From Myrica gale (lineage: Eukaryota; Streptophyta; Magnoliopsida; Fagales; Myricaceae), in the NCBI GenBank assembly GCA_963930655.1, contig OZ005608.1, positions 5,890,001-5,954,000 of the forward strand: a stretch of 64,000 nt of DNA. Direction: 5' to 3'. Numbering within the stretch: position 1 is the first letter of the stretch; the number at the start of each line of letters is the position of its first letter. Position numbers and translations under genes: made by a program. This document shows positions 39,497 to 51,900 of this stretch, in pieces. Under the pieces are notes generated by a model, which did not search any database, was not told the origin of the DNA, and saw only the letters and a list, made by a program, of their open reading frames with translations.

Positions 39497-41400
39497 TTCT
39501 CATTTCCAAACATGCCATTGGACTATTGAATATACTTGCATTCTATTGCATAAGGTGGAGGTATCTCTATAGTGAACATTATCTCAGTGTCCTACTTGTG
39601 AATGATAGTGAACAAAACTGTAATTCTCCAACCTTCACCCGCACCCACTAATATAACCCCGCAAGTCCATCTTGACTTCGACCACATTGTTCCGTTTCTT
39701 CTAGAAGAGTCGCATGACGAATGGGATGCGTTGAAAACCCTATTCCACTAATATTTCCGAGGGGCGAGGCTGCCCGCTGCTGGGCCTTCGGTCTGGGCCA
39801 AATCGATCCCATGTTAGACCTCTCATGTAGATTGCTTGGGCCGATTGTGGGATTTCGAGGTCCCAAGGAGCCGTTGCCCAGTGGGCCCAATAAGCTGAAC
39901 ACTTTTAGCTCATTTTCCACACGAGCCAGATTATTGGGCTATATTCTAAAAAAAAAAAAAGAATAAAAAAACGACACTACGATGCATTTTGCTCGTGGCG
40001 TCGAATTTGTTGACGAAATAATCGCACAAGTCTTTTTCGTCAAGTAGAATGTCTGGTAATTTGCCACGTATATACCGTCCAATAGCGAGCTCAATTAAAC
40101 TGTTCTCCCGACAAGATTACGAATAATATGGTCCTGCGGTTAGCTTCACGTTAAGGGTAGTGTGGCAAAAGCGAGAGTCATTAGCACTCAATTTATTATC
40201 CCCTCGTGGGGATAGCGAGTAGGTAGCATATGTGAAATCTCGAGAGTAACACGACATATATCTGATATCTCCTCAGCCGAAATAAAACAACAAGATCATG
40301 TTGGTTTCCTTTACATTTTAATTTTTTAAAATATTAAAAATATATAAATCCAACATTTTTCAAGTCACTTAAAAATAACTGTAACACCTATATTAATAAC
40401 TATTTCACGCGTTAATACGTTAGCAGCCGCTCTGGATCGAACTAAAGTTGAGGCTCAGACTAATTCTACGAGCTAAAAGAAGTATATCACTCGTGATTTG
40501 GATACTAATGTTAAAAAACACGTGTCAACGCATGAATGACGCTGACATGACATGTACAACACTCTCCTGTCAGTTAGACAGAGGGACTAATTTGTCTCAA
40601 AACTATAACACAAAAACCATTTTGTTAAAAGTCATACCACAAAGACTATTTTATAAAAGTTGGATACCACATGAATCTGTAAGGTAATTAAGTCAAATTA
40701 ATATAACTTAATTTAAAAAAAACACACTAACCTAACAAAATCTAGAATAAATATTAAGTTATTGAAGTATATAAAATCATTAATCCAAAGAATTATTGAA
40801 AATTACCCGTTCGTTCGCGAAAACCCGGGGGAAGATATTTGCTTGGGCAAGAAGCGAACGTTTGACAGTCAAGTGTCTGCATATTAGCGGTGTTTGTTGG
40901 TCCACGTACCGAGAAACCACGAGTGGCTTTCTAGTGCTGCCCCTCCGCGAGCCTATAAGTTACAGTTGCATCTCCATAACCGTTGGATTTTTCACATCTT
41001 AGAATCCGGGACCCACTTTGGCAGCACGACCCCTTTTCTGAAGTTTTTTTTTTCATTTTTATTTAAAATATTATTTTATTAATTTTATTTTATATTAATA
41101 AAATATAATTAAAAGATATAGATATAATAAATAAATTATATTGTTCGAAATTTTATATATACACAATTATACAATATGATCTATCATTTATTGTGTTCCT
41201 CTTCAAATTGTATTATATAAGAAATTATTATTTTTTAAATAAAAAAATAAAAAGAGATAATATTTGATGTAATTTTTTATTTAAATAAAGAGAGAATATT
41301 TAATGTCTGCTGTCGATGTGTTCCATACAAAAGGGCCAAAAGGCTCAGTGAAAACGCGCTTACTGGATCTGCCCCCGAACCGTTGAAGTTTCCAAGAAAA
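39497..41400. other. Spacer upstream of the PPR gene
   Basis: Mostly AT-rich, with a more GC-rich patch at 39720-39900. A fragment near 40550-40680 (GGGACTAATTTGTCTC, ATACCACAAAGACT) resembles one arm of a MULE-like MITE without a partner. No gene recognised. Confidence 0.4.
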
Positions 41401-41424
41401 TATATGACATGAACTTTTACCTGT

Positions 41425-41455
41425 CACGTGCAAGCCATGAATGTCACGCCACGTG
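41425..41455 (+). promoter_or_regulatory. Pair of G-box (CACGTG) sites upstream of the PPR-SMR gene
   Basis: Two perfect CACGTG hexamers lie at 41425-41430 and 41450-41455, about 110 bp upstream of a CT-rich stretch typical of plant 5' leaders. G-boxes bind bZIP and bHLH factors, including light- and ABA-related ones. Their use here is inferred from position. Confidence 0.45.
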
Positions 41456-41559
41456 TACCACCTATCCCAGAACGCTGGTCACAGAGGCAAAAAGTTGCGA
41501 AAAGAAAAAAAAATGATAAGGTGAAAAATACAAAATAAGTGTGAAATCATAGCTCGCAA

Positions 41560-43934
41560 CAGCTTCGCTCTCTCTCTCTCTCTCTCACAACTTGCTTGGA
41601 ACAAAAACTCAGCCTTGACTGCAGAGAGGGGAGCCGCCACCCCCTCCTCTCTTTCTCTCCCTCTCCCTCTCCCTCACCGTCCTTCAGAGTTCAGACGCAG
41701 GAAGCCTTTTGACATTCAGGTATCTCTCTCTTTCTCTATCTGTGAGGATGTTGTTGTTTGCTTGGTATGAGCTATATTTGGTTTGCTACCTGACAAGGGG
41801 CTGTTTCAACTTTACATTCTGATGATTGAGGTAGATGAATTTGTTGGACACTTCTTAGATGGTGAAATATTTATTATTTTTAGTCGGTCTTTTGGGAAAA
41901 CAGGCGGTACAATTTGTTCATAAGAAGCAAAGTTTTGTTATTTCTGGTGTTTTGTATGTGTAATAATGAAAGGAACCAGGTACTAGAACGAAGGGTTACG
42001 GTGGTTATACTTTTCTGTTTTTTGCTGTGAGGAACAAGAAAAAGAACGTTCAAAATATGCAGCTTCCGTGACTCAGTAAAACATTTTGTCCTTTCAGGTT
42101 TCGATGGCCGTGGGATGATTTCTGTATTGCTAAAAGGACATTTTGATGGTCCTAACAATGGGAAACGAAATTTTCGGTTTGAAGTGGGTGCATTGATTCA
42201 CAAAAAATTCCGGGAATCACCTCGGGCAGCCCTTTTTTGTTTGTTGGCTGAAATTTCTGAACTCAGGTAGAGTATTTCTGTCACTGTTTTTCCTTGAACT
42301 GCTGTCACTGTTCAGTACGCATCTCAGACTTCATTTCTTGCTTTTCAACATGTACTTGAAAACAATAGCAGGTTATAGATGATTGCAATAACTGTACGCG
42401 TGATTCGATTAATTTCTGATTTATCAGGATCGTGCTTTATTTTTTAACCAATTTTATGATGCCAGTTAGGAGTACTTCTGATACAGTCTCAAACAAGAGG
42501 TACTATAGCTAGAAAAAGAAAGTTAGAGCTATTAGAAGTTTGTTAGATGGTATGTTAGCACATCAGTAGAGTTATGTCATTTAACCTTAGCAAAAGTAAG
42601 TAAATTGGTGGTGGTATTCTTAAATTGAACAAGATAAGTGTATATTTGGACATGCACTTTATTGACAAGCATTAGATTTGTCAGTACCTTGCTGAACCAC
42701 ATCAGTTTTGAAATCTCTCAGTGAGCAATTCAACAAAATATGTCTTGTTAGTGTAAATTCGTCACTGAAAGAGGACGGGACTGCGTGTTATTTGAGGTCG
42801 CAGGTCACTTTAAGTGTCAGTTCAAGTGTCGATGATAAGGGTGTGAGGCCACTTGCAAGTATTAGAAGAATTCACAGAGGTGGTATGTGCTGTGTTTATG
42901 AGTTGTGCTGCATGAGTTTTTGCACAAACATATCATCTAACGAAGACATTGAAGCAGAGTTTGAAATGAACCCATTGGCATGTCTGGACGAGACTAATGG
43001 GATTTTACCCTGTATTTTTTGCATCAAGCTACAAGTAGGGAGCACAACAACAGTGGGGCATATTGTGATGGAGAGACTAACAAGTTCTTGCTGAAGGAAG
43101 CCTAGATGGGCTGATCATGGACGATGATTACTTAAAGAATCCATAACTTGTTGAAAGGAATATCTGCAGTTATTATTCTATGCATTATGCTGCCTTGGAA
43201 CTTTGAAATGCAACATTGGATTAGTATCTTTGCGACTAAGATGATGTGCATAACTTAGCATGTCTTTGGAAAAACATAAGTTCTTGTTCCCTAGTTTAAC
43301 ATTTGTTTGGAAGACTACATTCATGAATAAGTGATGCTTTGATTCTTTTGTCATATTTTTCACCAATATGGTTTTGGGTGTTCTTCCCTTTCTCTGTGTC
43401 CGGATCTTTTATTTTTCCATGCAGCTTGTGTAGTAATCCCCATTTATTGACTATAGAGAGACAAACTCTTCAAACACTTGTATCTAGTCATTGCTTTTTT
43501 TAGTAGTTTAGTCCTTTCAACACTTTAGGATCAAGAAGCGGGAATTTTTTTGCTGAAAGACTTCTTGTAAATCACTCAGACATATACTGGCATATGAGAC
43601 AGTATTTATATCAAGATTTTTAGGTACTTCTTAGTCATATGCTAATTCTTTTTCTTCCTTTTAATTTACAACTGTTTATCATATTTCTTGCATTTGCGGA
43701 TAATGTTTGTTGCAAACAAGGACAGGAAATCTTGTTCTTGGTTCATTCTGATAAGTTTACAAATGCTTTACTGGAAGGATAGTGTAAGCAGAGTGGCCTT
43801 ATAATGCTGGTTCTGCGATATAATCAAATAAAACATGTACTCTCTTCATGGAGAAGCTGATAATATTCGGTTTAATTGGGATGATTTTAACTGACTCATG
43901 TGACCTTCTTATCATGTGACTACTGTATCTTCAG
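41560..43934 (+). other. Probable 5' UTR exon and long leader intron of the PPR-SMR gene
   Basis: A CT-repeat leader (CT run from 41568) and a pyrimidine-rich stretch lead to a good donor (ATTCAG|GTATCT, exon end 41719). The start codon at 43935 is immediately preceded by an acceptor (TGTATCTTCAG|ATG). The simplest reading is a leader intron of about 2.2 kb ending exactly at the ATG; further small leader exons are possible. The 128-codon frame at 42708-43094 inside it has no recognisable domain. Confidence 0.6.
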
Positions 43935-46574
43935 ATGTTACGGGCAAAGCAGATCGGTAACCTTTCCAATAGTGCGAGGTCCTTTTTTCTTAATGGATCT
44001 AGATGTGGTGCTCAAGATGGAAGTTCATGCACTTGCCCTGAGGATGAAACTTGTGTTTCAAGAGGGCAGCGTACTAGAAATGAAGTTCTACTTGCTCAAA
44101 AGCCATCCACCTTAGTATCCACATCTTCAGGAAGAGCAGGATCCCTCATTTCAAAGGAGTCAGTGAAAGTGCTTGGTTCTCAGAAGGCCGAGAATGCTGA
44201 TCACTCGAGTCCTCTAAAACCGGTTGTTTCTGCCCCAACTTCTTTGAGGAGATCCGATTGTGTAAGTTATGCTAGTGGCATTGATGTTTGTGAGAAGGAT
44301 GTGGTACAGTCATCGCCTCTTGTTGCTGACCAGTTTGTTAAGGCTGGTATTGCAGCTGTAAGTTTTTTGTCAGATTTAGTGTATTATAAGCTTCCTCTAT
44401 CAGGTGGGGATGGGATCCTAAACTCATCCTTGAACTGTATGGTCGATCCTACTAGGCCTGTCTCCAGCATCAAATCTTCAAATGTGATACACATCAAAAG
44501 AGAGAACTTTTCTAGTGTTCATCCAAAACCATCTGCGGAGATAGCAGCTGGGTCAAACCATACTGCAAATGATCACGTTACAAGGGGGAAAGGTGATAAA
44601 CCTAGTTTTCTCAAAGGTCTCGAGCATGTTCCACAGACTGGGTCAGGGACAACTCACTCTATATCTCCAGATATTCGTGAGGGAAAGACTGTACCACACA
44701 GACCACAAGCTCATTCAAACCGTTCCGCATCAAATTTTAATTCCAATAAGCAGAGTTTTGATCCAGAGATTGTTGGGTCTAACAATAGAGGTGTCAACAA
44801 ACACAGTAGAGGTTTTAACAAAACCCCCAGAGATATGACAATGGCAACAGGAATTGCTCCAATCAAGAGGCAGTTTGTAAACAATGGACACGCTGTGGAA
44901 AGTGTTTATCAAATACTGCAACAACTGAAGTGGGGTCCTGCTGCTGAAAAGGCTCTTGGAAATCTCAGATATTCAATGGATGCCTTTCAGGCAAACCAGC
45001 TTCTCAAGCAACTTCAGGACCACTCTGTTGCTCTTGGCTTTTTCTATTGGTTGAAACGACAACCTGGTTTCAAGCATGATGGGCACACTTACACCACCAT
45101 GGTTGGCATCCTTGGCCGTGCCAGGCAGTTCGGTGCAATAAACAAATTGCTTGATCAGATGGTTAGGGATGGCTGCCAGCCTAATGTTGTGACATATAAC
45201 CGTTTGATTCACAGTTATGGTCGTGCAAACTACTTAAATGATGCGCTCAATGTTTTCAACCAAATGCAGGATGCAGGATGCGAACCTGACCGCGTCACTT
45301 ACTGCACACTAATTGACATCCATGCAAAAGCTGGGTTTCTTGATGTTGCCATGTGCATGTATGAAAGAATGCAAGAGGCGGGCCTTTCTCCTGATACATT
45401 CACTTACAGCGTTATGATCAACTGCCTGGGGAAAGCTGGGAATTTGACAGCTGCCCACCAGCTATTCTGTGAGATGAGAGATCAGGGTTGTGTTCCTAAT
45501 ATAGTCACCTATAATATCATGATTGCTTTGCAAGCCAAAGCAAGGAACTATGAGACTGCATTGAAGCTTTATCGCGACATGCAGAATGCAGGATTTGAAC
45601 CTGATAAAGTGACTTATAGCATAGTGATGGAGGTGCTTGGCCATTGTGGGTACATTGAGGAAGCAGAAGCAGTGTTTGTGGAAATGAAGCAGAAAAACTG
45701 GGTCCCAGATGAACCAGTTTATGGTCTTTTGGTAGACTTGTGGGGAAAGGCTGGTAATGTTGAGAAGGCCTGGGAGTGGTATCAAGCGATGCTTTATGCA
45801 GGTTTGCGGCCCAATGTGCCCACATGCAATTCCCTGCTCAGCGCTTTCCTTCGCATGCATCGGCTGTCAGATGCATATCACTTGCTGCGAAGTATGGTGG
45901 GTTTGGGTCTAAACCCTTCATTGCAAACTTATACCTTACTCCTCAGTTGTTGTACAGAAGCACAGTCATCATATGACATGGGGTTTTGTTGCAAGCTCAT
46001 GACCATCACAGGTCACCCTGCACATACATTTCTACTCTCCCTGCCTGCAGCTGGACCTGACGGTCAAAATGTGCGAGATCATGTAAGCAAGTTCTTAGAC
46101 CGGATGCATTCTGAGGATAGGGAGAGCAAGAGGGGACTCATAGATGCAGTTGTAGATTTTCTTCATAAGTCAGGGCTCAAGGAGGAGGCAGGCTCAGTAT
46201 GGGAGGTGGCTGCACAAAAGAATGTATATCCAGATGCTGTTAAAGAGAAAAGCTCATGTTATTGGCTTATTAACCTGCATGTTATGTCGGATGGTACAGC
46301 TGTGACGGCACTTGCAAGGACACTTGCTTGGTTTCGCCGGCAGATGCTAATGTCAGGGATAGTTCCCAGCCGTATAGATATTATAACTGGATGGGGCCGG
46401 CGGAGCCGGGTGACAGGATCATCTTTGGTGAGGCAGGCCGTGCAGGAACTGCTAAACATATTTAGTTTCCCATTTTTCACTGAAAATGGCAACTCTGGGT
46501 GTTTTGTGGGATGTGGAGAGCCTCTTAATAGATGGTTGCTCCAGTCTTACGTGGAGCGGATGCATCTACTGTAG
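43935..46574 (+). CDS. Pentatricopeptide repeat protein with C-terminal SMR domain
   Basis: A single coding exon of 879 codons (MLRAKQIGNLSNSARSFFLN...). After a Ser-rich, low-complexity N-terminal third come P-type PPR motifs from about residue 384 (HTYTTMVGILGRARQFGAIN) to about 700. They are spaced 35 residues apart and begin VTYNRLI, VTYCTLID, FTYSVMIN, VTYNIMIA, VTYSIVME, PVYGLLVD, PTCNSLLS and QTYTLLLS. A SMR domain follows from about residue 779 (INLHVMSDGTAVTALARTLA, ITGWGRRSR). PPR proteins bind organellar RNA base by base; PPR-SMR members act in plastid or mitochondrial gene expression. Sequence wording is closest to the Arabidopsis At1g18900/At1g74750 group. The start follows a splice acceptor and has no in-frame upstream ATG in the same exon. 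Organelle targeting is assumed, not shown. Confidence 0.93.
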   Translation: MLRAKQIGNLSNSARSFFLNGSRCGAQDGSSCTCPEDETCVSRGQRTRNEVLLAQKPSTLVSTSSGRAGSLISKESVKVLGSQKAENADHSSPLKPVVSAPTSLRRSDCVSYASGIDVCEKDVVQSSPLVADQFVKAGIAAVSFLSDLVYYKLPLSGGDGILNSSLNCMVDPTRPVSSIKSSNVIHIKRENFSSVHPKPSAEIAAGSNHTANDHVTRGKGDKPSFLKGLEHVPQTGSGTTHSISPDIREGKTVPHRPQAHSNRSASNFNSNKQSFDPEIVGSNNRGVNKHSRGFNKTPRDMTMATGIAPIKRQFVNNGHAVESVYQILQQLKWGPAAEKALGNLRYSMDAFQANQLLKQLQDHSVALGFFYWLKRQPGFKHDGHTYTTMVGILGRARQFGAINKLLDQMVRDGCQPNVVTYNRLIHSYGRANYLNDALNVFNQMQDAGCEPDRVTYCTLIDIHAKAGFLDVAMCMYERMQEAGLSPDTFTYSVMINCLGKAGNLTAAHQLFCEMRDQGCVPNIVTYNIMIALQAKARNYETALKLYRDMQNAGFEPDKVTYSIVMEVLGHCGYIEEAEAVFVEMKQKNWVPDEPVYGLLVDLWGKAGNVEKAWEWYQAMLYAGLRPNVPTCNSLLSAFLRMHRLSDAYHLLRSMVGLGLNPSLQTYTLLLSCCTEAQSSYDMGFCCKLMTITGHPAHTFLLSLPAAGPDGQNVRDHVSKFLDRMHSEDRESKRGLIDAVVDFLHKSGLKEEAGSVWEVAAQKNVYPDAVKEKSSCYWLINLHVMSDGTAVTALARTLAWFRRQMLMSGIVPSRIDIITGWGRRSRVTGSSLVRQAVQELLNIFSFPFFTENGNSGCFVGCGEPLNRWLLQSYVERMHLL

Positions 46575-47958
46575 TTGAGATTGCTATTATGTTCTATCTT
46601 GTTTGTAGCTTAAGCACAGTTTTGTAGCTTATAACCCAGTTTTGGGCTGCTTCACGTGTAAGTACGTATTTGACCTTGTTCCAGTTTGTAGCTATTTGTA
46701 GTTAAATGGCAAATTTGTCAATTTTGAGAGGTATCTCTAGATGAGAACTTGATGACATGATGATCTACGGGAAATGAGCAAGATTTTGGCAATCAAATAT
46801 TTGTTGCTGGTTGATGCACTGACATGACATGAATGGTTCAAATATGGAAGCATGTTGTTTTATTCAACAAAGCTATGTGCTTTGGCCTTTGGACTTGTCC
46901 TGTTGGGTTGCAGTACCTTTCATGGTCTTCTTCTTTAGCAGAGTGCATATTTCATTCGTTTCTTGTGAATAAGGCTCCCCCACAAACATAGCTCTGAAAT
47001 GGAATGAACAATTTCTTTCGTCTGATGTTTGCAGTATTTACATCCAACTGCAGCCAGTGGCCTAAATGACCATTTCCATGTCTGCTGTTTTGCAGCTTAT
47101 AGAGTGCAGAGAGCTTCCAATGTTTGTCTGGGTGATATGTTATTGATAAAACACTTATTCCTTTTTTAGTTCAAGGGTCGATTACATATCAGTTCGTCTA
47201 CTTTGTCCTCTACCTCGGTCCTCTTATCTGTAAGTCCCCTACCAAAATGGAAGCGGAATTCAAAACATAACCCATTCATTCATCTTGAGAAAATTTAGTC
47301 TATGTTTAGTGAGGATGCGTAGGCCCTTCTTCCTCTGTTGCCTTCTCTTTTGGTTTTGGTTACACTATTGTTAAAAAAAAGAGAGGAGTTTCTTGTCCTT
47401 GTTAAAAGGTTGGTGGCTACAACAAATCTTTGAAAATCTGAAAGTGGAAAATGAGTCATCACTACTAAAGGTGGATAATCATTTCATGTGAACTCTGATT
47501 ACATTAAAGTTTGATCAGTATATAGTTTTAGTTGCATCTATGTCATTGCTGGGAAAAGATTCTGATAACAGAAGTCAAGTTCTATGTATCCATTATTATT
47601 TAAAGGTACAAAGTTGGCCCCATCCTTTAATGAGAATGATTCGTCACTAAGTCAAGCCAATTTTACCTTACCTCATAATCATTAATGAGGTATGACCAGA
47701 TTCTAACGGTTGGATTTATTAACTCAGCATTGCTATGTCTAATTGATCATTTGTATTCATTTAATCAGTAGATTTTTTTTCCACTTAAACACAAGCGTCT
47801 TTATAAATGCTATGACACAATTTGTTCGGAAGATAAATATTAGAATATTATTCACCATTGGCATTATGATTTACATGTCTAGAATAGAAAATGAAAAACC
47901 TTCACTTTTAGCCCATCAATTTTTTTTATCAAATGTTAATCAAAGGCATGAATTATGA
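46575..47958. other. 3' flank of the PPR-SMR gene and spacer
   Basis: The first 150-200 bases (T/G-rich, TTTGTAGCT repeated motifs) are probably 3' UTR. No gene or clear repeat is recognised in the remainder. Confidence 0.5.
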
Positions 47959-47959
47959 A

Positions 47960-48165
47960 AAGCTTCGCACTTTAACTTTCAAACTATTAAAATTCATCAA
48001 TGTTCGTCCTGTCATGTGATCCAATTGTCTCTATTGTCTCAATCGTAAAATCTTTACTAAACATTAATGAATTTTAATAATTTGAGGGCTAAAGATGACA
48101 ATTTTTGTAACTTAAATCTTTAATTGACATTTAGTTCAAAATTTAAAGTTGAAAGTAAAGAAATT
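47960..48165. mobile_element. Degenerate MULE-like MITE
   Basis: The left part (CTTTAACTTTCAAACTATTAAAATTCATCAATG) and the right part (inverted, CATTAATGAATTTTAATAATTTG) pair imperfectly. The AAATTCATCAATGT core is shared with the MITE at 30712-30998, so the two are probably relatives. The ends and target duplication are not resolvable. Confidence 0.4.
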
Positions 48166-48252
48166 CCCATAAAAAATACTCTTACTAGTCTCCTCCCACG
48201 TGCCAAATGGATTTCCGAGTAATTTGATCACGTGAATTCTAGAGATTTCTAA

Positions 48253-48428
48253 GGTTGTGTTTGTGTTGTAATATTTTTGGTATGAGAATATGTGTTGGTA
48301 TTGGGTTTAGTGAAAAAGTGAAGAGAGGTAATTTTTTATAATTTTTGATGGGAGAGAGAGATTATATTGTAGTATTTTATTAGGAGAGAGATAATATTTT
48401 GGGTAATATTTTGTATGCAAACGCAGCC
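48253..48428 (+). mobile_element. Tourist/PIF-like MITE, copy 3
   Basis: A 176-bp copy of the four-member family, with ends GGTTGTGTTTG and inverted GGCTGCGTTTG and TAA on both sides (48250-48252 and 48429-48431). It shares GTATTGGGTTTAGTGAAAAA and the GGGAGAGAGA segment with copy 1. It lies about 550 bp upstream of the next gene's start codon. Confidence 0.8.
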
Positions 48429-48973
48429 TAAGTAATTAAGTATAGCTTAGAAGATAGAAAATACATGATCGATGGATTTTATATTCTAATTGCATTATCT
48501 GTGGGAATTATTTTCAAATATCTTTTATAGCCCACAGATATTTTAAAATGGCGAAAATGGAAAGCAGTTAATAAGAAAAGATGTTAAAGAAAATTAAAAA
48601 GTAAAAAAAAAGTATATTATGCCCTTTTTGTTTTGGTGCTAATCATACTTCCACATCCATATAATCTGATTCCTTAATCCTTCTGTTTCCCCCAATCAAA
48701 GCGTACCCCCTTCCGTGGGTAGGTGCCTGTAAGTCACTCACAGACAACGACTTTCTCCCCTCGCATAGGTTTCGCCGCAGATCCTTTTCCGTCACCGTCG
48801 CCGGCAATATACCAGTTATACTCTCACATTCTCTCTGTATCTCTCTATTATCCGAAGTAAGTCTCCTTCTCCACCTCCCCTGTCTCTATAATATATTACT
48901 ATATAATACGAGTAGATATTTGTAAACACGTACGTATATATGCAAGTGAATCGGATTGCTGCGAACTCAATTG

Positions 48974-51900
48974 ATGGGCCATAAGAAGCGAAACGTCGCT
49001 CCACGCTCCAAGCAATCTCCGACGGCTTCTGCCGCTGATGATTCGATTCTAGCCGAACCCGCTCCCTGTCCGAATCCCGATACTAATACCCCCAAGGACG
49101 TGAGCAAGATAGAACCCTTGGTGGAATCGAACGGGTCGTCTTACTCCACTGTCAAGCTCGAATGTGAGAAAGCCCTGATAGCGCTGCGGCGCGGGAACCA
49201 TACCAAGGCGTTGCGGCTAATGAAGGAGTCGTGTGCTCGGCACGAGGGCTCGCCTCACTCTGCGCTGATTCATCGAGTCCAGGGCACAGTGTGTGTCAAA
49301 GTAGCGTCCATCATTGACGACCCTAACGCAAAGCAGCGGCACTTGAAGAACGCGTTGGAGTCGGCAAAGAGAGCTGTCGAGCTGTCGCCGAATTCAGTCG
49401 AATTCGCTCATTTCTTTGCTAATTTGCTCTACGAGGGGGCCAACGATGGAAAGGAGTATGAGGAGGTGGTGCAGGAGTGTGAGCGGGCACTGGCGATTGA
49501 AAATCCGATTGATCCTGTCAAGGAGAGCTTGCAGGAAGAGAGCCAGCAGAAGATATCAACGACAGAGGCAAGAATTGGGCATGTGCAAAACGAGCTGAGG
49601 CAGCTGATTCAGAAGTCGAACATTGCTTCATTGTCGACTTGGATGAAGAACTTGGGGGGTAATGGGGAGGATAAGTTTCGGCTCATTCCTATTAGGAGGG
49701 TTGCGGAGGACCCCATGGAGGCGAGGATGGTGCAAGCAAGAAGGCCGAATGAGATTAAGAAGGCAACCAAGACACCAGAGGAGAGGAGGATGGAAATTGA
49801 AGTAAGGGTGGCTGCGGCGAGATTGCTGCAGCACAAGTCGGAGTCAGACAGGCCCCAATCACAGAATGGGGTATTGGATTCATCTTCGGGATCGAAAGTA
49901 GGTGAGCAGCGGCGAACCAAGTATGCGAATGGGAGGAAAAATGGGTCTAGGGCAGAGAGGAGGGATAGGGTTCGGTCCTATTGGAATTGTATGACTGTTG
50001 ATATGAAGAAAGAGTTACTTAGTATTAAGGTTTGTGATCTTAGGGCCCATTACGGCTCCTCCAAGAATGGTTTGGCCAATGAGGTCTTGTCAGAGGCTCT
50101 GTCATTTGCTGAGGCTAATAAGAGCTGCAATTTCTGGGTTTGCTGTCGATGTAACGACAAGTTTGCTGATTCAGAATCTCACATGCAGCATGTAGTGCAA
50201 GAGCATATGGGAAACCTCTTACCCAAAATGCAGTCAGTTTTGCCTCAGAACGTTGATAATGAATGGATTGAGATGCTTCTCAATTGTCCTTGGAAGCCAC
50301 TGGATGTGTCAGCTGCCGTTAAAATGCTTGGAAATCAAAGAAATAGTAGCAGCACCGACTCTGCTTTTGCAGAGGATCTCTATTCTGGGAATCATACTGA
50401 GGAGTGTGAGAACTGCTCCAAGGATGCATGGGATTCCTCTTTCCCTGAGAACGGAGATTTTGGTGATAGTTGCAATAATGTTGCTATAAAGAGCAGCAAT
50501 AATGATGACAAAGTTGCCAATCTTGAGTGCCGGCAATGTGTTGCCGATAATGGCTCAGTGACATATTCCTTTACTGATAGTTGGCCAGTATCTGATGATG
50601 CTGAGCGTGGAAAACTTCTTGAAAGAATTCATGCTGTATTTGAGGTTCTTATTAGACACAAATATCTTGCTGCAAGTCATCTTAACAAGGTGATACAATT
50701 TACGATGGATGAGCTGCAGGGTCTTGCTTCGGGTTCCCAGCTTTTGAGCCTTGGTGCGGATCAAACACCTATATGCATCTGCTTCTTGGGAGCAACCCAT
50801 CTCAGGAAGATCCTTAAATTCTTGCAGGAAATATCACATTCTTGTGGTTTAGGTCGTTATTCTGAGAAAAGTAGTATTAGTCCCTTGGATGATGCAAACA
50901 GTGGCACGCAAGCTAATGACATTAAGGAGAAGATTGTTCTTAATGAAGATGGATCATGTCTCCTTCTGGATGAATATTTACTGCCAATTGAATGTGCTCC
51001 TGGCACAGTTCATGGTGCTGCCATCCATAATGCCCCTGCTGCTGGCACTGCAAATGGGGTTCAACCTGATGCCGATTCTATGCTATCCTGGATATTTGCA
51101 GGTCCCACAAGTGGGGAACAGTTGGCTTTGTGGATGCGTACAAAAGAAGATAAAACACATCAAGGATCTGAAATTCTCCAGATGCTTGAGAAGGAATTCT
51201 ATCACCTACAGGGTCTTTGTGAAAGAAAATGTGAACATTTAAGCTATGAAGAAGCATTGCAGGCAGTGGAGGATCTGTGTCTTGAAGAAGGCAAGAAGAG
51301 GGAGAATGTCACAGAATTTGTCCATAGAAGCTATGATGCCGTCTTGAGGAAGCGGAGAGAAGATCTTCTTGAGAGTGAGAATGATGTGATGTTCCTCAGC
51401 CGCAAAATTGAGCTAGATGCTATATCAAATGTTTTAAAAGAGGCAGAAGCTCTAAATGTTAATCAATTTGGGTATGAGGAAACTTACAGTGGTGCGACTT
51501 CTCAGTTATGTGACTTGGAATCTGGGGAAGGTGATGATTGGAGAGCAAAGGACTATTTGCACCAAGTGGATGCTTGTATTGAAGTTGCAATTCAGAGGCA
51601 GAAAGAGCAGTTATCCATAGAGGTTAGTTTGTTTGTTCTAGATGATCTTTTGGATAAGGATATTGATATTGATCCCTGCCATTTTAACTCACTGATTTTG
51701 TAGTGCAGCTCAGCAAAATTGATGCCCGGCTCATGCGAAATGTTGCTGAAATGCAGCAGTTGGAACTCAACCTTGAGCCTGTTTCTGGCCATGATTATCA
51801 GTCAATATTATTGCCTCTAGCAAAGTCATACCTGAGGGTTTGTATTGAACCGGTGGGAATTATTGTGACATGCTCCTCTTTTTATGGACCTAATGTCTCT

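Noticed and set aside
42708-43094. 128-codon plus-strand frame upstream of the PPR gene as a separate gene
   Set aside because: No recognisable domain, and it lies within the probable leader intron between a good donor and the acceptor at the PPR start.
44569-46492. Several frames of 60-130 codons on both strands within the PPR and UCH-related exons
   Set aside because: Shadows of long, domain-bearing coding exons; none shows a motif of its own.
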